Source of the DNA: Aporrectodea caliginosa
Taxonomy: Eukaryota > Annelida > Clitellata > Crassiclitellata > Lumbricidae
Length of the DNA stretch: 64,000 bases
Reading direction: 5' to 3'
NCBI GenBank assembly: GCA_020284085.1
Contig: JACEVL010000513.1
Location: 1,017,501 to 1,081,500 of the forward strand
Part shown: piece after piece, positions 35,130-51,118 of the stretch
How positions within the stretch are numbered: position 1 is the first letter of the stretch
Layout of the letters: every line of letters starts with the position of its first letter
Notes under the pieces: model-generated
What the model saw: the letters and a program-made list of their open reading frames with translations, nothing else
Databases searched by the model: none
What the model was told of the DNA's origin: nothing
Made by a program: the position numbers and the translations under genes

Positions 35130-35940
35130 GATTGATTGATTGATTGAAAAACTGAATACAGCTGTTATATTCATCGGATCAAACTCCCTTCACACCGCAG
35201 AAACAGAACTTCAACATATCCACAACTGGTCAGAGGAAAAGAACCTAAAAATAAACGCTTCCAAAACCCGTGAAATGGCAGTCATCAAGCATAACCAATC
35301 TTCACTCTCCAACAAACCCTCAATCACCGGTATTCCTCGCTCTACCTCAATAAAAGCCCTAGGCGTCACCATCGATGAGAAACTTTCTGTCACGGAACAC
35401 ATCAACAAAGTCGTCAAAAGTGGCTCTGCTTCAATCTTCGCCCTTAAAACACTCAAAAACCATGGTGCATCTGCAGATTCTCTACAACTGATCACCCGCG
35501 CCACCATCATAGCCAGAACAATGTATGCTTCTCCCTCCTGGTGGGGTCTGGCGAGCGAAAAGGACAAATCCCGCATTGAACATCTGAACAACAGATTAAA
35601 ACGCTCTGGTTTTATTAAGTCAGATTCTCCTTCTATGAATGTTCTTGCTTATAACGCAGACACTTCACTCTTTAAGGCCGTCCTTTTAAATGATAATCAT
35701 TCACTCAGATGCATGTTTCGATCTAATCAACATTTTACGCCCTATTTTCTTAGGGTCAGACCACATAACTTTAACCTTCCTGACAAGGACTCACGAAATT
35801 TTATATCTCGTATGTTATTCCTGAACTCTTACTAAGCTATTATTAATTCATACTATTAATATCTAGATGTATTTTATTTTCTATGTACACCTACAGCGTT
35901 ATGTCTGTTGTTAACACATTAAACGAATAATTATAATTAT
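35130..35940 (+). mobile_element. LINE reverse-transcriptase C-terminal fragment, open frame
   Basis: An uninterrupted frame from about 35149 to 35835 (about 230 residues) matches the C-terminal third of a non-LTR reverse transcriptase. It has HNWSEEKNLKINASKT, then KALGVTID, HINKVVKSG, RTMYASPSWWGL and EHLNNRLKRSGF, in the order seen in jockey/CR1-type ORF2. It begins directly after a GATT run belonging to another tail, so it is a 5'-truncated copy. The lack of stops suggests recent insertion. It lies between the SKI7-like gene and AK6. Confidence 0.88.
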
Positions 35941-36113
35941 GATGATGTAAACAATACGCGATACCTTTCTGTCCGCCAGAGGTCCGCGCTCCACATCGTT
36001 GCACAAGGCTTTCCCATCCTATTATGTGTTAATGTTATCGTCCGGGTCCTTGCATTATTTGTATATTCAGTGTTGCCACGCGGAGTAACTTTTAACGTGG
36101 TTTGCGAATTAAT

Positions 36114-40832
<4,719 letters not shown>

Positions 40833-40849
40833 TCTGTTCTATCTGTTGC

Positions 40850-42110
40850 CTACTCCCCCAGTTTCTTACTTTTTTCCATTACAACTGTCTGGATATATTT
40901 TGTTTCTTTGACATCTTTAATGGTAGCTGATTAACTAATGGCTGACCTTGTAAATGCTGAGGTGTAGGTTTGAGTTTCTAGTAAGATATGGCCAGCCGAT
41001 CACCGTGTGGATCTTCAGTAAGTCACCAGCATAAACATTATTGCATATTGATTTTGACAGTAGTAGCAATGTGTAAATTGCTCGAATATGACTGTGATCA
41101 AGTAAACAAAAGATGATTCTACCTGAGTAGGCTTTAACCTTTCCTGTCAGTATTCACTTCGTTGTGTGAGACGTGGAAATTCGTGATTTAGGGATAGTGT
41201 GACTAGCTGAAAGCTTTAAATCAGTGTCAATTAGATGTCTCTGCCTCTTTGACTGTCTTTGCTTTAGAAATTCTAGGTTTTGCATTTTGTAAAATTTGTG
41301 ATGGCAACCAAATACATGCAACCTAGCAAACGGCATTTCAGTTGGTTAGTGTGTTCTGTTCGTCATATTTTTCTTGACCTTCCATGTTCGATGATTGCCC
41401 ATTGCACTGAGAAGTAAGAGTTGGACGAAGTCTACCGGTAGTAAGATCTCAGCCCAGATGCAACAGCATTTCAAGTGTTTAGAATTACTGGTAAACTCTG
41501 TTCTGTTTCACTGTATTGGTAGCAACTCTGAGTAGATACCTTGAAAATGTCAGACATATCTTATGTATTACATTTCATTGTCATACTGGTAGCTGTATGG
41601 CACTGTAGCTTGTTTTGTAGAATTTTCCTTCGTTATCTGAAAAAGTCGTAGGTTATAGCCTGGTGATTGTACATTGCTATCACCTGGGATGGTTGTTTTC
41701 TGTGATTGCCTCTGTAGCTAGGCAAAATTATTATGCATGACTGTCTCAATGCCTGTTTGGTCCTATATTGGTCCCATAAAATGTGTGTGAGCATGCAGGC
41801 TGTCTGTCTGTAAGTGAGGTTGTTATGCCTGATCATCTTTTTAAGTAAAGTGATCTAATTTAGTGCAAGCCTGAACTGATAGGTTGCTAGCAAAGTCTAT
41901 TATACTCAGAACGTTGTGCAGGACTTGATGTTTGATCCTTTGTCAGTTGAGAGCTTATGTGAGACTATTTACTTTATGAAGTTGAGTAAGAAATCCTGAA
42001 ATTACTTACTTATATTGGTCCAGTTAAATGTTTATGGGCACATAGGCATGACAACTGCCTTGTGCTGACTGTGGTGAATAATACCTTTAATATGTGATTG
42101 AGCTAACAAA
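40850..42110. other. AK6 3' flank; no further gene recognised
   Basis: Mixed sequence. A LINE-tail scrap (CTCTGAGTAGATACCTTGAA) lies near 41526. No exon supported. Confidence 0.45.
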
Positions 42111-42114
42111 ACTT

Positions 42115-43300
42115 GCATTACAGCTGCTCTGCTGGACTATCCTCTCTTTATCAACATAGAGGAAACTCTATGCGAACAGCCTCTTCGAGTCAAACGAGAC
42201 CACAATGGCTGAGCTGCTAGAAGCGTTCCTCCCAGTCTGTTCACTCAGGACATGCCGCTGCCCCTTATCACCGTGTTTAAGTGCTGATTGCAGGGACCTT
42301 CAGCATAAAGCACGGCATCTGGAGAGGATCTACAGGTGAACACGGTCTCCGCATGACCAGACTGCCTGGATTCATTCTATCGGGACCGGGAGCAGGAGTA
42401 CTGGGTGGCTGTCATCAACCGCCGGTCAAGTGACCCAAAGAAGCCCTGGACTGCCTTTGATGTCTTCCTCGGCCGCTGGTTGGGTGGTTGACGATCGCTG
42501 ACTCCACCACCATTTACATCCAGTGTGTTCTTGGAGAAACTAGCCGCCAAGATTTCATCCATCCGTGAAGCAACCTCTGCCGGACTAGCAATCTACAAGC
42601 CACCGTCTCTCTACCAATGTCTGCAAGGATATCTCTGTCCAACGCACTTGTTTCCAGTTGCCTAGATTGCTGTTACTTGCATCTTATTGGTATCAATATT
42701 AAAGTAAAACATGTTGAAGCTGCTGAGAGTTCGGAACTCTTTGGCTATAGCCATAACTTATACATCCAACTATGAACTTTTAACCCCTGTGCTTAAATCT
42801 TTGCATTGGCTTGTTTTGGCAGATAATTAGTTTCAAACTGTGGCTCATAGTTTATAAAACTGTGAACTCTGGCCAACTACAAAGTTTAAAATCAGTGCTT
42901 ATTCTCAGACTTGTCATTATTCAATGAGGTCGTCTGATTATTTTTGTCTGATCATACCTAAATCAAGACCTGTTCTTGGTGAGCGAGCTTTCTCAGTTGC
43001 TGGGCCTACTTTTTGGGACTATATATAGCTTCCTGTTTCTGTGTGCTGTGCTCATTCGCTTGTGTCATTTCGTTCTCAACTGAAAGCTTGTTCCAACTTG
43101 CTTATATCCACCACAAGCGCCGAGCTGTCGACGCTCATTTTAACCTCGGCACGAAAAACGTTCTAACGAGATCCTGTACCTACGTTTCTGGTGCAAGAGC
43201 TCATCGATGTAATCCGTTCGTTCCTCACAATGCTGTGAAATCGCTCGATTCGGGAGGCGCAGAACATTTTCAGATCAAAAGGGTTCCATAGCCAAAACGA
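42115..43300 (+). mobile_element. Degenerate LINE ORF2 fragments (CR1/L2-like)
   Basis: 42290-42620 reads in pieces as the linker before the reverse transcriptase (ARHLERIYR, DREQEYWVAVINRR, DPKKPWTAFD). 42800-43020 reads as the C-terminal tail (LKSLHWL, RPVLGERAFSVAGPTFWD). Stops and frameshifts are frequent and the middle of the ORF is missing, so this is an old, internally deleted copy. Confidence 0.75.
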
Positions 43301-43639
43301 CTGGGAAGCACTGTTTAGTGACCACGTATATTACGGTATCATCTTCACTTGTATAATTATGTACCATACCTTTTAGCATAAAGGTCTTAATTCTGGAAAT
43401 TCTCATTCTGACTTTCAGCTAAGGTTAGATTAACATCAAACAACAGATGCATTAAGCACTGCAATAGCAAGAATGTACCTTTTATTATTAATATTGAGAT
43501 TTATTATAGGGCCTACTACTTAGGCCTACTCTAAAATTAAGTTTGATATGGACCTTCACTGATGCCCGGCAAGAAGAAGATTCAATGGCATTGAAACATT
43601 AGATGGCAAAACAGACGGAAATCGTATGCCTACATGGGC

Positions 43640-43800
43640 TATTCTTAAAACTTAATATATATATATATATATATAGGCTATATATATATAGGCTATATAT
43701 AATATATATATGTAAATATATAGGTGTATATATATAAATATATATATATTTTGGCTTATATTAATACATTAATAGTCGTTATTGTATATAATATATATAA
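43640..43800. repeat. (TA)n-rich microsatellite
   Basis: TATATA runs with AGGC interruptions. Confidence 0.9.
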
Positions 43801-44132
43801 ATTATAATCAGTGGCGTAGCCAGACCTCTTTTCAAGAGGAGGCACAAGAGGAGGCAAAATGTACCCATGGAGCAAACAAGAGGAGGCAAAATTTATCCAT
43901 GGAGCAATAGACGAAAATCGTAGACTTTTTTTTCCTGCAGTACTTCAAATGTGAAACATTGAAAACGTGACGTAAAATTACAATGCTCAGTAATTTTAAA
44001 GACACCAGTTAAAAGAAGATTTTGTACAAATTAGTTTTACACTGTGGCAATATATTATTTATGAGCTCTATGAGAATGAAGTAAAATTACGACAGTAATT
44101 TAAAAACACCAGTTGATAAAGGAACCATAATC

Positions 44133-44285
44133 AGGGGCTTCTATCCCTATACACGGTGGGCTCAAGTTGAGCCCAGTGAAAAACAGGGGGGAGTGTTTCT
44201 TTTACAAGTTACAGATCTCTTCAATCACAGTAGGGGGGAAGGAGAGGGATTGAGCCCGGTTGTTTAGGGGGGATAGAAGCCCCTT
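44133..44285. mobile_element. Small inverted-repeat element
   Basis: It starts AGGGGCTTCTATCCC and ends GGGATAGAAGCCCCT, with a second inverted pair inside (TGAGCCCA and related). ACCATAAT occurs on both sides, but 14 bases beyond the right inverted repeat, so the right boundary is uncertain. Confidence 0.6.
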
Positions 44286-44329
44286 ACAAAGTTACCATAA
44301 TTACTATTTACTAATCCTAACGGTATAAC

Positions 44330-44500
44330 GGTTAAACCCTAGTTTACGTTGCTAAATTATTTTACATTGTTGCTTTAAAATGGAAGCTGCAGGGATTGAT
44401 GAGAATGATTTCTTGCCTAAATGGAAGTTTGATTAAATAGAAGCTGGATGATGGAAATAATTGTTTCCGTAAGTATATAAAGTTGGATTGATGAAACTAG
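44330..44500 (+). mobile_element. Fragment of the GGTAAA foldback family
   Basis: GGTTAAACCCTAGTTTACGT and GCTAAATTATTTTAC, then TGGAAG-CTG-type units as in 36508-37009. The right TIR is missing. Confidence 0.6.
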
Positions 44501-44726
44501 GTCTTTTCTTCAAGAGAAGCTTCGTTACTAATTATAACTAATAACCATAGGCGTTATTACTAATAACCTGTCGTTACCTGTGTATTTCTTCGCTGGCTTT
44601 TGGCTGGCAAAAGATAGCACAATCTGTCGAAGTTTCTTATTTGGCGGCCCCGCAGACATAATAATGACTATTGACGAATTGACGAATGAGTCGGAATGAC
44701 GATAATACACAATAATTCGATTAGTA

Positions 44727-45084
44727 CAGTGCTGTCCAACCTTTTTGACCCCGCGGGCCACTGAAGAAATTATTCTTGAAGCCGAGGGCCGCACCATTAA
44801 ACTCAAAAGCAACTACTAAAATTTATTGAAAATATTAACTGTATTAAAATTAATTGTGGAATAATAATAATAATGAATAGTGTATGTATGGAATGTGTAT
44901 CATGCTTTACAATAGTTCAGTAAAAAATAAATGCTCAAGCACGAATAGCTATGCAATTAAGGCAGTGACTTTGTCTTTTACTTAATTTTTACAGAAATTG
45001 GAAATATTTAGGGAGCTGGGGCGGGCCACTTAGAATCAGCCCGCGGGCCGCATGCGGCCCGCGGGCCGCGGGTTGACAGCACTG
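44727..45084. mobile_element. hAT-like MITE, 358 bp
   Basis: Ends CAGTGCTGTCCAAC and GTTGACAGCACTG are inverted repeats. GATTAGTA flanks both sides exactly (44719-44726 and 45085-45092). The right end is rich in GCGGGCC palindromes. Confidence 0.92.
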
Positions 45085-45502
45085 GATTAGTACAATTTAC
45101 TTGAAAAATACTGAAGTTAGGCGTTTGTTACCGGAAACGAAAACTGTGTCTGTGTGTCAGGAAATAGTATACGCCGTACGGTACAACATTCGCTTGAACA
45201 GTGCAGTAAGTAAGTAAATTGCATGCAGATTTGTATGGCGATGGAGTTCGGGCAAGAGGAGGCAAATACGGGAAAATCCAAGAGGAGGCAACTGCCTCCT
45301 CCTGCCTTCATGTGGCTACGCCTATGATTATAATATATAGCGGAACTACTTATGTCGGTGCACGTCGTAGCCAAAATTAAATAAGTATGTTTAGTATAAT
45401 AGTAGTGTAGTTTTTCTCGAATGCTAAATCGAATCATGAAAGTGCAGCTGAAGCTCTTCCACTCGTTGGTCCATCGTTTGGTTGATTGGATGTTGTGATC
45501 GT

Positions 45503-47833
45503 TCATCCCATGTGTTTCAATTCTCGATACATCTGAGTCGTGACACAGAACTCGCAGCACCACATGCAGCAAATGTCTCCGCAGATGCTACCCTGTAAAA
45601 CGACCAGGGATTCTTAACACTAATAGACCTACAGGTGTCATGTAATTAATATCTACTAGGACTAGTTTCAGTCACATCCTAGTCATGCTTCCGTGGTGCC
45701 TGCTTCCAGTGGCGTAAATCATGGGGGGAATAGAGGGGACTGTCCCGAAAGTTTTGACTTAAGCCCTTCTGCCCCCCAAAAATCCGGCCCTCGTAGGTAC
45801 TCTGTCCCCTTCAAGTTATGTATAGATTTTCGCCTCTGCCTGCTTCCAACAGTTCCTTTGGATCATTATAGTAGGCCTTATACAGTACCTTACTGTATCG
45901 TATACTATTCGTTAGGCTTGTGTACTTGGCTGTGCTCCAGATTCATCTACTATGGTAGGCCCTACGTGTTTTCCCAGCATCTTCCCTTGTACGTTTTGTC
46001 TGGATTTCTTTTGTGGAAAATGAACCCTAGATGAACCTACAACAGCTGCATTATTAAAATCAGGGGAAGCTTTTAATAATCTGACGATAATTATCATGAG
46101 TAACCGCAGCATAGGCCCAAACGAGATACCGATAGCACATGTAGGCCTTGTCCGGTAAGTTCTTATAAGGATTACTCCAAGAAGTAAACTCCAAGCCACC
46201 GCAGAGTATGGAAGCAGCAGTTATATCTAGACCTAACTTTGATTGTGGATTTGTGGACCATTTGGAGCATATGCTCAGTGTACTGGGAGCAGCGTCGTAC
46301 ATGTATATAGCTCGACGCTCGTGCAGTGACTAATACATGAATATAACGCAATGGAAATCTTAGTTATACATCTACATGTGGTCTAATAGACAATTAGACA
46401 TAGTCCTACATACATTGATGCCGTGCTGAGCACGCAGCTTGGATCTCATGGCGACGAGGAAAACGTTAGGAGCGGCTGGAGTGAAGAGACACGACGTGAG
46501 TAGGTTGATGCCTGGAGTGACTCCACAGCAGTGAGGACCACAGTAGCACTCATCCATTTTCGTCGCCAGCGTACACAGGAAGCACGGATGACACCAGTAG
46601 GCATAGCAACCTGCATGGATAAGATTACACCAGATTACAAGATAGGAAGCACGGTTATTATAGGTGCGTTGCGTTTATCGTGTGCACATACCAGTGCGTT
46701 CAACCTATTTCTTCTCTCGGGGTTCTCGCACTGGAAGCGCTACTGAATGGCCTCGGCTGTGAGCGGCGCTATATAAATTACTAATTACATTCCATTACAT
46801 TACATTACTGTTAACACCAGTAGACCAAACAATCATAAAGACCATTTCTTCTGACAGTCACGTCTCGTGGGCCCATGCACAGCTGGCCCACAGTTTCCAT
46901 CACTGGCACAATGTAGACCAGCTACAGACCTAATCAAAGTAGTCTGAGTCGATCTCTGCAGAGTGACGGACTAGGACAAACGGAGACAAGGCAGACATGC
47001 AGTGACAGACAGATAATCGCCACAGACTCTATTTTCATTTAGTAGGCTATAACATGGCTATCAGTTCTTAGTTAACCATTGACACAATGCAGATAGGGCC
47101 TACATGTCTTATAGGCTGCTCCCAGGGAATTCCACTAACCATGACGCAGCGCAAGAATCTGACTGAACTTGGTGTTTAACGCACTGTAGGTTGTAGGCCA
47201 TTCTTAAACGAAACTATTAGGCCTATTATACCAAATTAGGATGCAGACATCGCATTGGGTATTACCCTCTCCCAGTGGCGGCGCCAGACATTGTTTGTAA
47301 CCAGAGCATATAGCCAGGGCAGTCATACAAGTAACCAGTACAGGGGCGGTATACAGTGTATGCCCCAAATAAATTCTCGGCAGGAAAAAATTCTGGCAGG
47401 GCAACGACCAAGGCAAAGGCTTTTTTACCAGGGCATTTGACCTGGCTTGCCCTGGTGTAGTGCCGCCACTACCCTCTCCCCTCGCCCAGTAGGGGAGAGG
47501 GGAGAGGGCACAGTAGGATGATAACGACATGCAATGACAACTCCATCGTCATAGTCACTGTCATAGTCATCGTCGTATTGATATGCACTTACAGCTGGTG
47601 CAGTCTCCCAGGCATCCGCAGAGACCTGTTGACCATTCTCGGATGTTCTGCGGTTGTCCACGATTGTTGCCCATCGGCTGATTATTTATTATAACTACTT
47701 GCTGTTGTTGTTGTTGTTGCTGTGGATATGGCTGCTGATATCCGGGCTGCTGATACCCGGGCTGCTGATACCCGGGCTGCTGATACCCGGGCTGAGGCTC
47801 AGACTGAGAGTGCTCTGGCTCTTTTTCTGCCAT
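45503..47833 (-). CDS. PLAC8 / cornifelin-family Cys-rich protein, copy 1, three coding exons
   Basis: Coding exons are 47833-47593, 46610-46414 and 45592-45503, giving 175 residues. Introns are GT-AG with phases 1 and 0. The N-terminus has YQQPG repeated four times, then a poly-Gln run, a short linker and the PLAC8 domain. That domain starts REWSTGLCGCLGDCTSCC and continues WCHPCFLCTLATKM, DECYCGPHCC, MRSKLRAQHGI and CGDICCMWCCEFC before MYREL near the end. This Cys-pair order is the PLAC8/Cys-rich family pattern. Members in animals and plants are small, often membrane-associated proteins with diverse roles, so a precise function cannot be assigned. A TTCTTTCAG acceptor just upstream of the ATG (exon side at 47850), shared with copy 2, implies a 5' untranslated exon. 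It is a paralogue of the gene at 58597-61232. Intron 1 carries a MITE at 47273-47471. Confidence 0.93.
45706..45800. mobile_element. Possible hAT element end fragment
   Basis: CAGTGGCGTAAATCATGGGG resembles the starts of the CAGTGGCG-type elements. No partner end was found. Confidence 0.35.
46725..46805 (+). mobile_element. LINE 3' tail fragment in PLAC8 copy 1 intron
   Basis: AGCGGCGCTATATAAATTAC followed by a short ATTAC repeat. Confidence 0.5.
47273..47471. mobile_element. hAT-like MITE, 199 bp, in PLAC8 copy 1 intron 1
   Basis: Ends CAGTGGCGGCGCCAG and AGTGCCGCCACTA are imperfect inverted repeats. CCCTCTCC occurs exactly at 47265-47272 and 47472-47479. Confidence 0.85.
47740..47795 (-). 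repeat. 12-15 bp coding minisatellite (YQQPG) in PLAC8 copy 1
   Basis: CCGGGCTGCTGATA is repeated four times in the plus orientation, coding YQQPG on the minus strand. Copy 2 keeps essentially one unit. Confidence 0.9.
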
Positions 47834-47859
47834 CTTTGAAGCTGTCAAAGCTGAAAGAA

Positions 47860-48348
47860 GTTTTACGCACCAAATTTATGAAAAAGTGCAGTCAAGAAAA
47901 ACCGTGATGCTAGCTATAGAATGATGACACGGAGTTGTTTGACAGGATCGATGCTGTAGTGAATGTGCTTTTAGTTATGGGCGATTTAACTGCACTAATA
48001 TTGCGTGCTATAGTAGATATTAACTTTAAGTCGTAGGCTATTTAATATTTCTTATTTTATTTTATTTAATATTTAATTTTTTGCTCTCTCCATGAAAAAT
48101 TTGGCTAATTTCCGACCGTAAGCCAATGCATTGACTGTAGGCCTATGTCACTTTGTAGGACCTGCTTTTGCGAACTGCGTCAGACCAGAGTCAGACGAAG
48201 CTGCCGTCACTTTGGTCCATTCTTTCCTCATGACGCGTCTGGCCGGTGAACAATTGATCAGTCCTGGTATGCCTTCCACGTTTTCATATTCATCAACTTC
48301 AGTCCGTCCTTGATTGCGCTGCTCGGGTCGTGGCCAACCAAGTCAGAT
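47860..48348. other. 5' flank of PLAC8 copy 1; no other gene recognised
   Basis: The untranslated first exon implied by the shared acceptor could lie here but cannot be located. Confidence 0.35.
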
Positions 48349-48351
48349 CCT

Positions 48352-48532
48352 GGCATAGCCAGGAAAAAACTTTCGGAGAGGTTTTAAGATGGGGGTGAGG
48401 TTGTTTCCATTGGAGATTGTCGCAAACGTTGAGGATTTTTGTATTTCTCATGTAAAAGCATATAATTTTTTTCCGGAAACTTATTGGGGGGGGGAGTTGA
48501 ACTCATAAAACCACCCCCTAAATACGCCCATG
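48352..48532. mobile_element. MITE related to 25753-25918
   Basis: It begins CTGGCATAGCCAGG and ends CTAAATACGCCCATG. Inside, TTTCGGAGAGGTTTTA and TTGAACTCATAAAACCACCC parallel the 25753 element. No clear target duplication. Confidence 0.6.
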
Positions 48533-48544
48533 ATCCTCGCAAAT

Positions 48545-49270
48545 ATGAGCTTACATTCGCGACACCTTGACTGGCTCCCCGTTGATAAAGAGTATACGGC
48601 TTAAACTGCTCCTAATGGCTCTGTTACCCTGTCCTTACCCTGGCTTCGATCGCTGCTTCTGCTACCTCCACTCTCATCCATGCCTTCGTCACAACCAGAC
48701 TTGACTAATGTTGCTCGCTCTACGCTGGCCTCCCGGCTGTTCGACTGGAGTGCTTGGATCGGATCTTGCGTTCTGCTGCCCGCCTTGTCGGCCGCATGCC
48801 AAAATCTGGCTATGGCTCTATTCTACAACAGATAGGCCTACATGCGCGACGTTCTCCACTGGCTCCCCTCTTAGCAGCGGATTTCGTTAAGGTTAGCTGC
48901 TCTAGTCTGACGTTGCATATTGGGTTTCGCTCCTGCCTATCTTCGCGAGCTCTGTTACCCTGTCCTTAGTGCTAGGGGCTCTCGATCCCTCCGCTCATCT
49001 GAACAGGGCCTCCTATACTTGTCCCATTTGCCCGAACCTCCACTATGCAGAATCGCGCTTTCTCGGTGGTGGGTCTCTCGACCTGGAATGACCTCTCTTT
49101 GGAGATTCGCCTCTTTCCTATAGGACCTTCTCTCCTATGCTCTTTTCTCACCTTAAACTGTTCTTTTTGGCCGTGCTGGAGTCGGGCTCGAGCGCCTTTG
49201 AGTAGTTTTCTAGAAGGGGCGCTATACAAATGTTCGATATGAATGAATGAATGAATGAATGAATGAATGA
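48545..49270 (+). mobile_element. LINE 3' end (CR1/L2-like), degenerate
   Basis: Translates in pieces as the end of ORF2: TTRLD, YAGLPAV, LERLDRILRSAARLVGRMP, then RAFSVVGLSTWNDLSLEIR and a terminal Leu/Phe stretch. The untranslated tail is AGTTTTCTAGAAGGGGCGCT, then ATACAAATG and an (ATGA)n run. Frameshifts and a probable internal duplication (a Leu-Pro-Cys-Pro piece occurs twice) show it is dead. Confidence 0.85.
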
Positions 49271-49417
49271 ATACATACATACATACATACATACATGCAT
49301 GCATGCATGCATACATACATACATACATACATACATACATACATACATACATACATACATACATACATACATACATACATACATACATACATACATACAT
49401 ACATACATACATACATG
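49271..49417. repeat. (CATA)n microsatellite
   Basis: It follows the LINE 3' tail and its (ATGA)n directly. Confidence 0.95.
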
Positions 49418-49736
49418 AAAAAAGAAAGTTTTTTATGGTAAAACTTGTTCCTGAAATCGATTTGAACAAAATTTTATTTCACATCATTTTAAAAGTGGAT
49501 ACTTTTCTGCATCGGTTGCGGATCGTTTTGAGTATGATGCTTGATTTGACCGTGTTATTTTTCGACCCTGCTCGGAATCTATCAGTTCATTCTCATACAA
49601 GATGTTCACAGAATGAGATGCTATGCCTCAGCGTGTCTTTGTTTTACTATTGGCTTTTTCACAGCTTGTTTTCATGACTGCTTTCTTTGGACGCGGTAGA
49701 AATTTCGAGATTAATAATTATTGCGATTATAATAAT
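49418..49736. other. No gene recognised
   Basis: No exon or repeat supported. Confidence 0.45.
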
Positions 49737-49930
49737 ATAATAATATCTTTTCTTTAATCAAGCGCCTGACAAACGCACTGCGCTGTACATTTACATGTTA
49801 TGCAATTGAAACAATCTTAACTACTAAAAGAACAGATAGCCTGCAATACAACGGCGCTAATAGCAGCCTACAAAGCATATCCGCCCAACGGGGGCTCGAA
49901 CTCGGTACCTCTCGCTCTCTACGCCAGATG
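49737..49930. repeat. Dispersed repeat family B, copy 2
   Basis: Near-identical to 26731-26850. It is followed by a tRNA B-box-like word (GGGGGCTCGAACTCG) at about 49890. Confidence 0.8.
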
Positions 49931-49977
49931 TGTTATTATATGATAATTTAGTCTAATAGACTAATGTAGCTCCATTG

Positions 49978-50105
49978 CTTGATTGATTGATTGATTGATT
50001 CATTCATTCATACATTCACTCGTTCGTTCATTCATTCATTCGTTCGTTCGTTCATTCGTCCATTCATTCATTCATTCCTTCATTCAGCGCAAATTCATTC
50101 ATTCG
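49978..50105. repeat. (GATT)n and (ATTC)n microsatellites
   Basis: A GATT run followed by imperfect ATTC/GTTC tetranucleotides. Confidence 0.9.
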
Positions 50106-50274
50106 GCGCAGAGGCTTTTCAACAGAACACAGAATTATGTCAATCCTTCGAATTTGACTCAACTATAGAAAATAAAAATGCCGACTTAATAACTGCGATC
50201 ACGAATGTATAATTATGATGACATCAATTGCAACAATAAGTAAAGTAATTTAATATTAATAATAATACTCAAGA

Positions 50275-50370
50275 CTTTTCTCTCTTGCCGTGGCTGGGCT
50301 GGGAGCGCTCCTGAGTAGATTTCTTGAAGGGGCGCTATATAAATCTCCAGAATGAATGAATGAATGAATA
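50275..50370 (+). mobile_element. LINE 3' tail fragment
   Basis: GGCTGGGCTGGGAGCGCTCC, TGAGTAGATTTCTTGAAGGG, GCGCTATATAAATC, then (ATGA)n. It is almost identical to the minus-strand tail at 15030-15100. Confidence 0.85.
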
Positions 50371-50800
50371 ATAACAGCAGATGGTGTATACGTCGAACAA
50401 TAACAACTAGGTAGGCCTATAGGCTACGATGTCAGAAGAAGTAAGAATAAGCATACAGTAAAAAAAAATTGTAAAACTATACAATGTATAATAACAGTAG
50501 CCTACTGTAGGCTTCATTTCAAATTACCCGAGCAGGCCTACAGGTATAATTATTATAAAGGAAATTGTATCTGACAAAGTCACACAGATTTTACCTGTTG
50601 TGCTGTGGCGAAGACTTTTCTTGCTGTGACTTTAGAAAGCTAAGCCGCTCATTGTTATTGGCTTGGCCCTAAATGAAACCGTAAACTTGGCCACTTAAAT
50701 GTGACATTTAATTATACTTGACAAATAATTGCTTAGTCCTAGGTTAAGCATCGGCTCTTGACAAAACAGACAGAATCGATTATGAAAAACTCTACATTGT
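50371..50800. other. No gene recognised
   Basis: No exon or repeat supported. Confidence 0.45.
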
Positions 50801-50804
50801 AAGG

Positions 50805-50995
50805 ACTGGATTACGCCAGCGTACGGTCAGAGTACTCATTATAGCTGAGTTGGCTAGGGGGGGGGGGCTGGTGAAACAGAAATCTTGAACCAAATTTTCT
50901 GCCCTGGCGGGGATTTGAGCCCCCGATTTCTCGATTGACAGTCCAGCGCGCTTACCACTACACTATCGAGCACCCCATGCACCTTAGTCAATAAC
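50805..50995 (-). mobile_element. tRNA-derived SINE with tRNA-Asp-like head
   Basis: On the minus strand 50992-50920 folds approximately as a tRNA: TGCTCGATAGTGTAGTGGTA (A box), an anticodon loop CTGTCAA (GTC, Asp) and CGGGGGCTCAAATCCCCG (T arm). The acceptor stem pairs poorly, so it is not a functional tRNA. The body continues with AGATTTCTGTTTCACC, CCTAGCCAACTCAGCTATAA and TGAGTACTCTGACCGTAC, shared with 33785-33955. A poly-C run lies in the body. Confidence 0.75.
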
Positions 50996-51118
50996 TGACC
51001 AGAAATTGACCCTGATCCGATCTTATTTGCTCTTTAGGCTGTTTGCCTTGCCTGGGACCGGGATATGAAGTGATGCACTTTAATTCGCTTTCTGGCGGAC
51101 GATAGTTTCAATAACGAT

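Larger units (their letters stand above)
43809..45326. mobile_element. hAT-like element, 1518 bp, with nested insertions
   Basis: Ends CAGTGGCGTAGCCA and TGGCTACGCCTATG form imperfect TIRs. ATTATAAT flanks both sides exactly (43801-43808 and 45327-45334). Subterminal AAGAGGAGGCAAAAT words occur at both ends. It contains two inner elements (44133-44283 and 44727-45084) and a fragment of the GGTAAA foldback family at 44330-44500. No transposase is recognisable. Confidence 0.85.

Noticed and set aside
35211..35591. Antisense open frame over the LINE fragment
   Set aside because: It is the shadow of the reverse-transcriptase frame on the plus strand.
50920..50992. Functional tRNA-Asp gene
   Set aside because: The acceptor stem pairs poorly, the anticodon stem has a mismatch, and the sequence continues into a SINE body repeated elsewhere.
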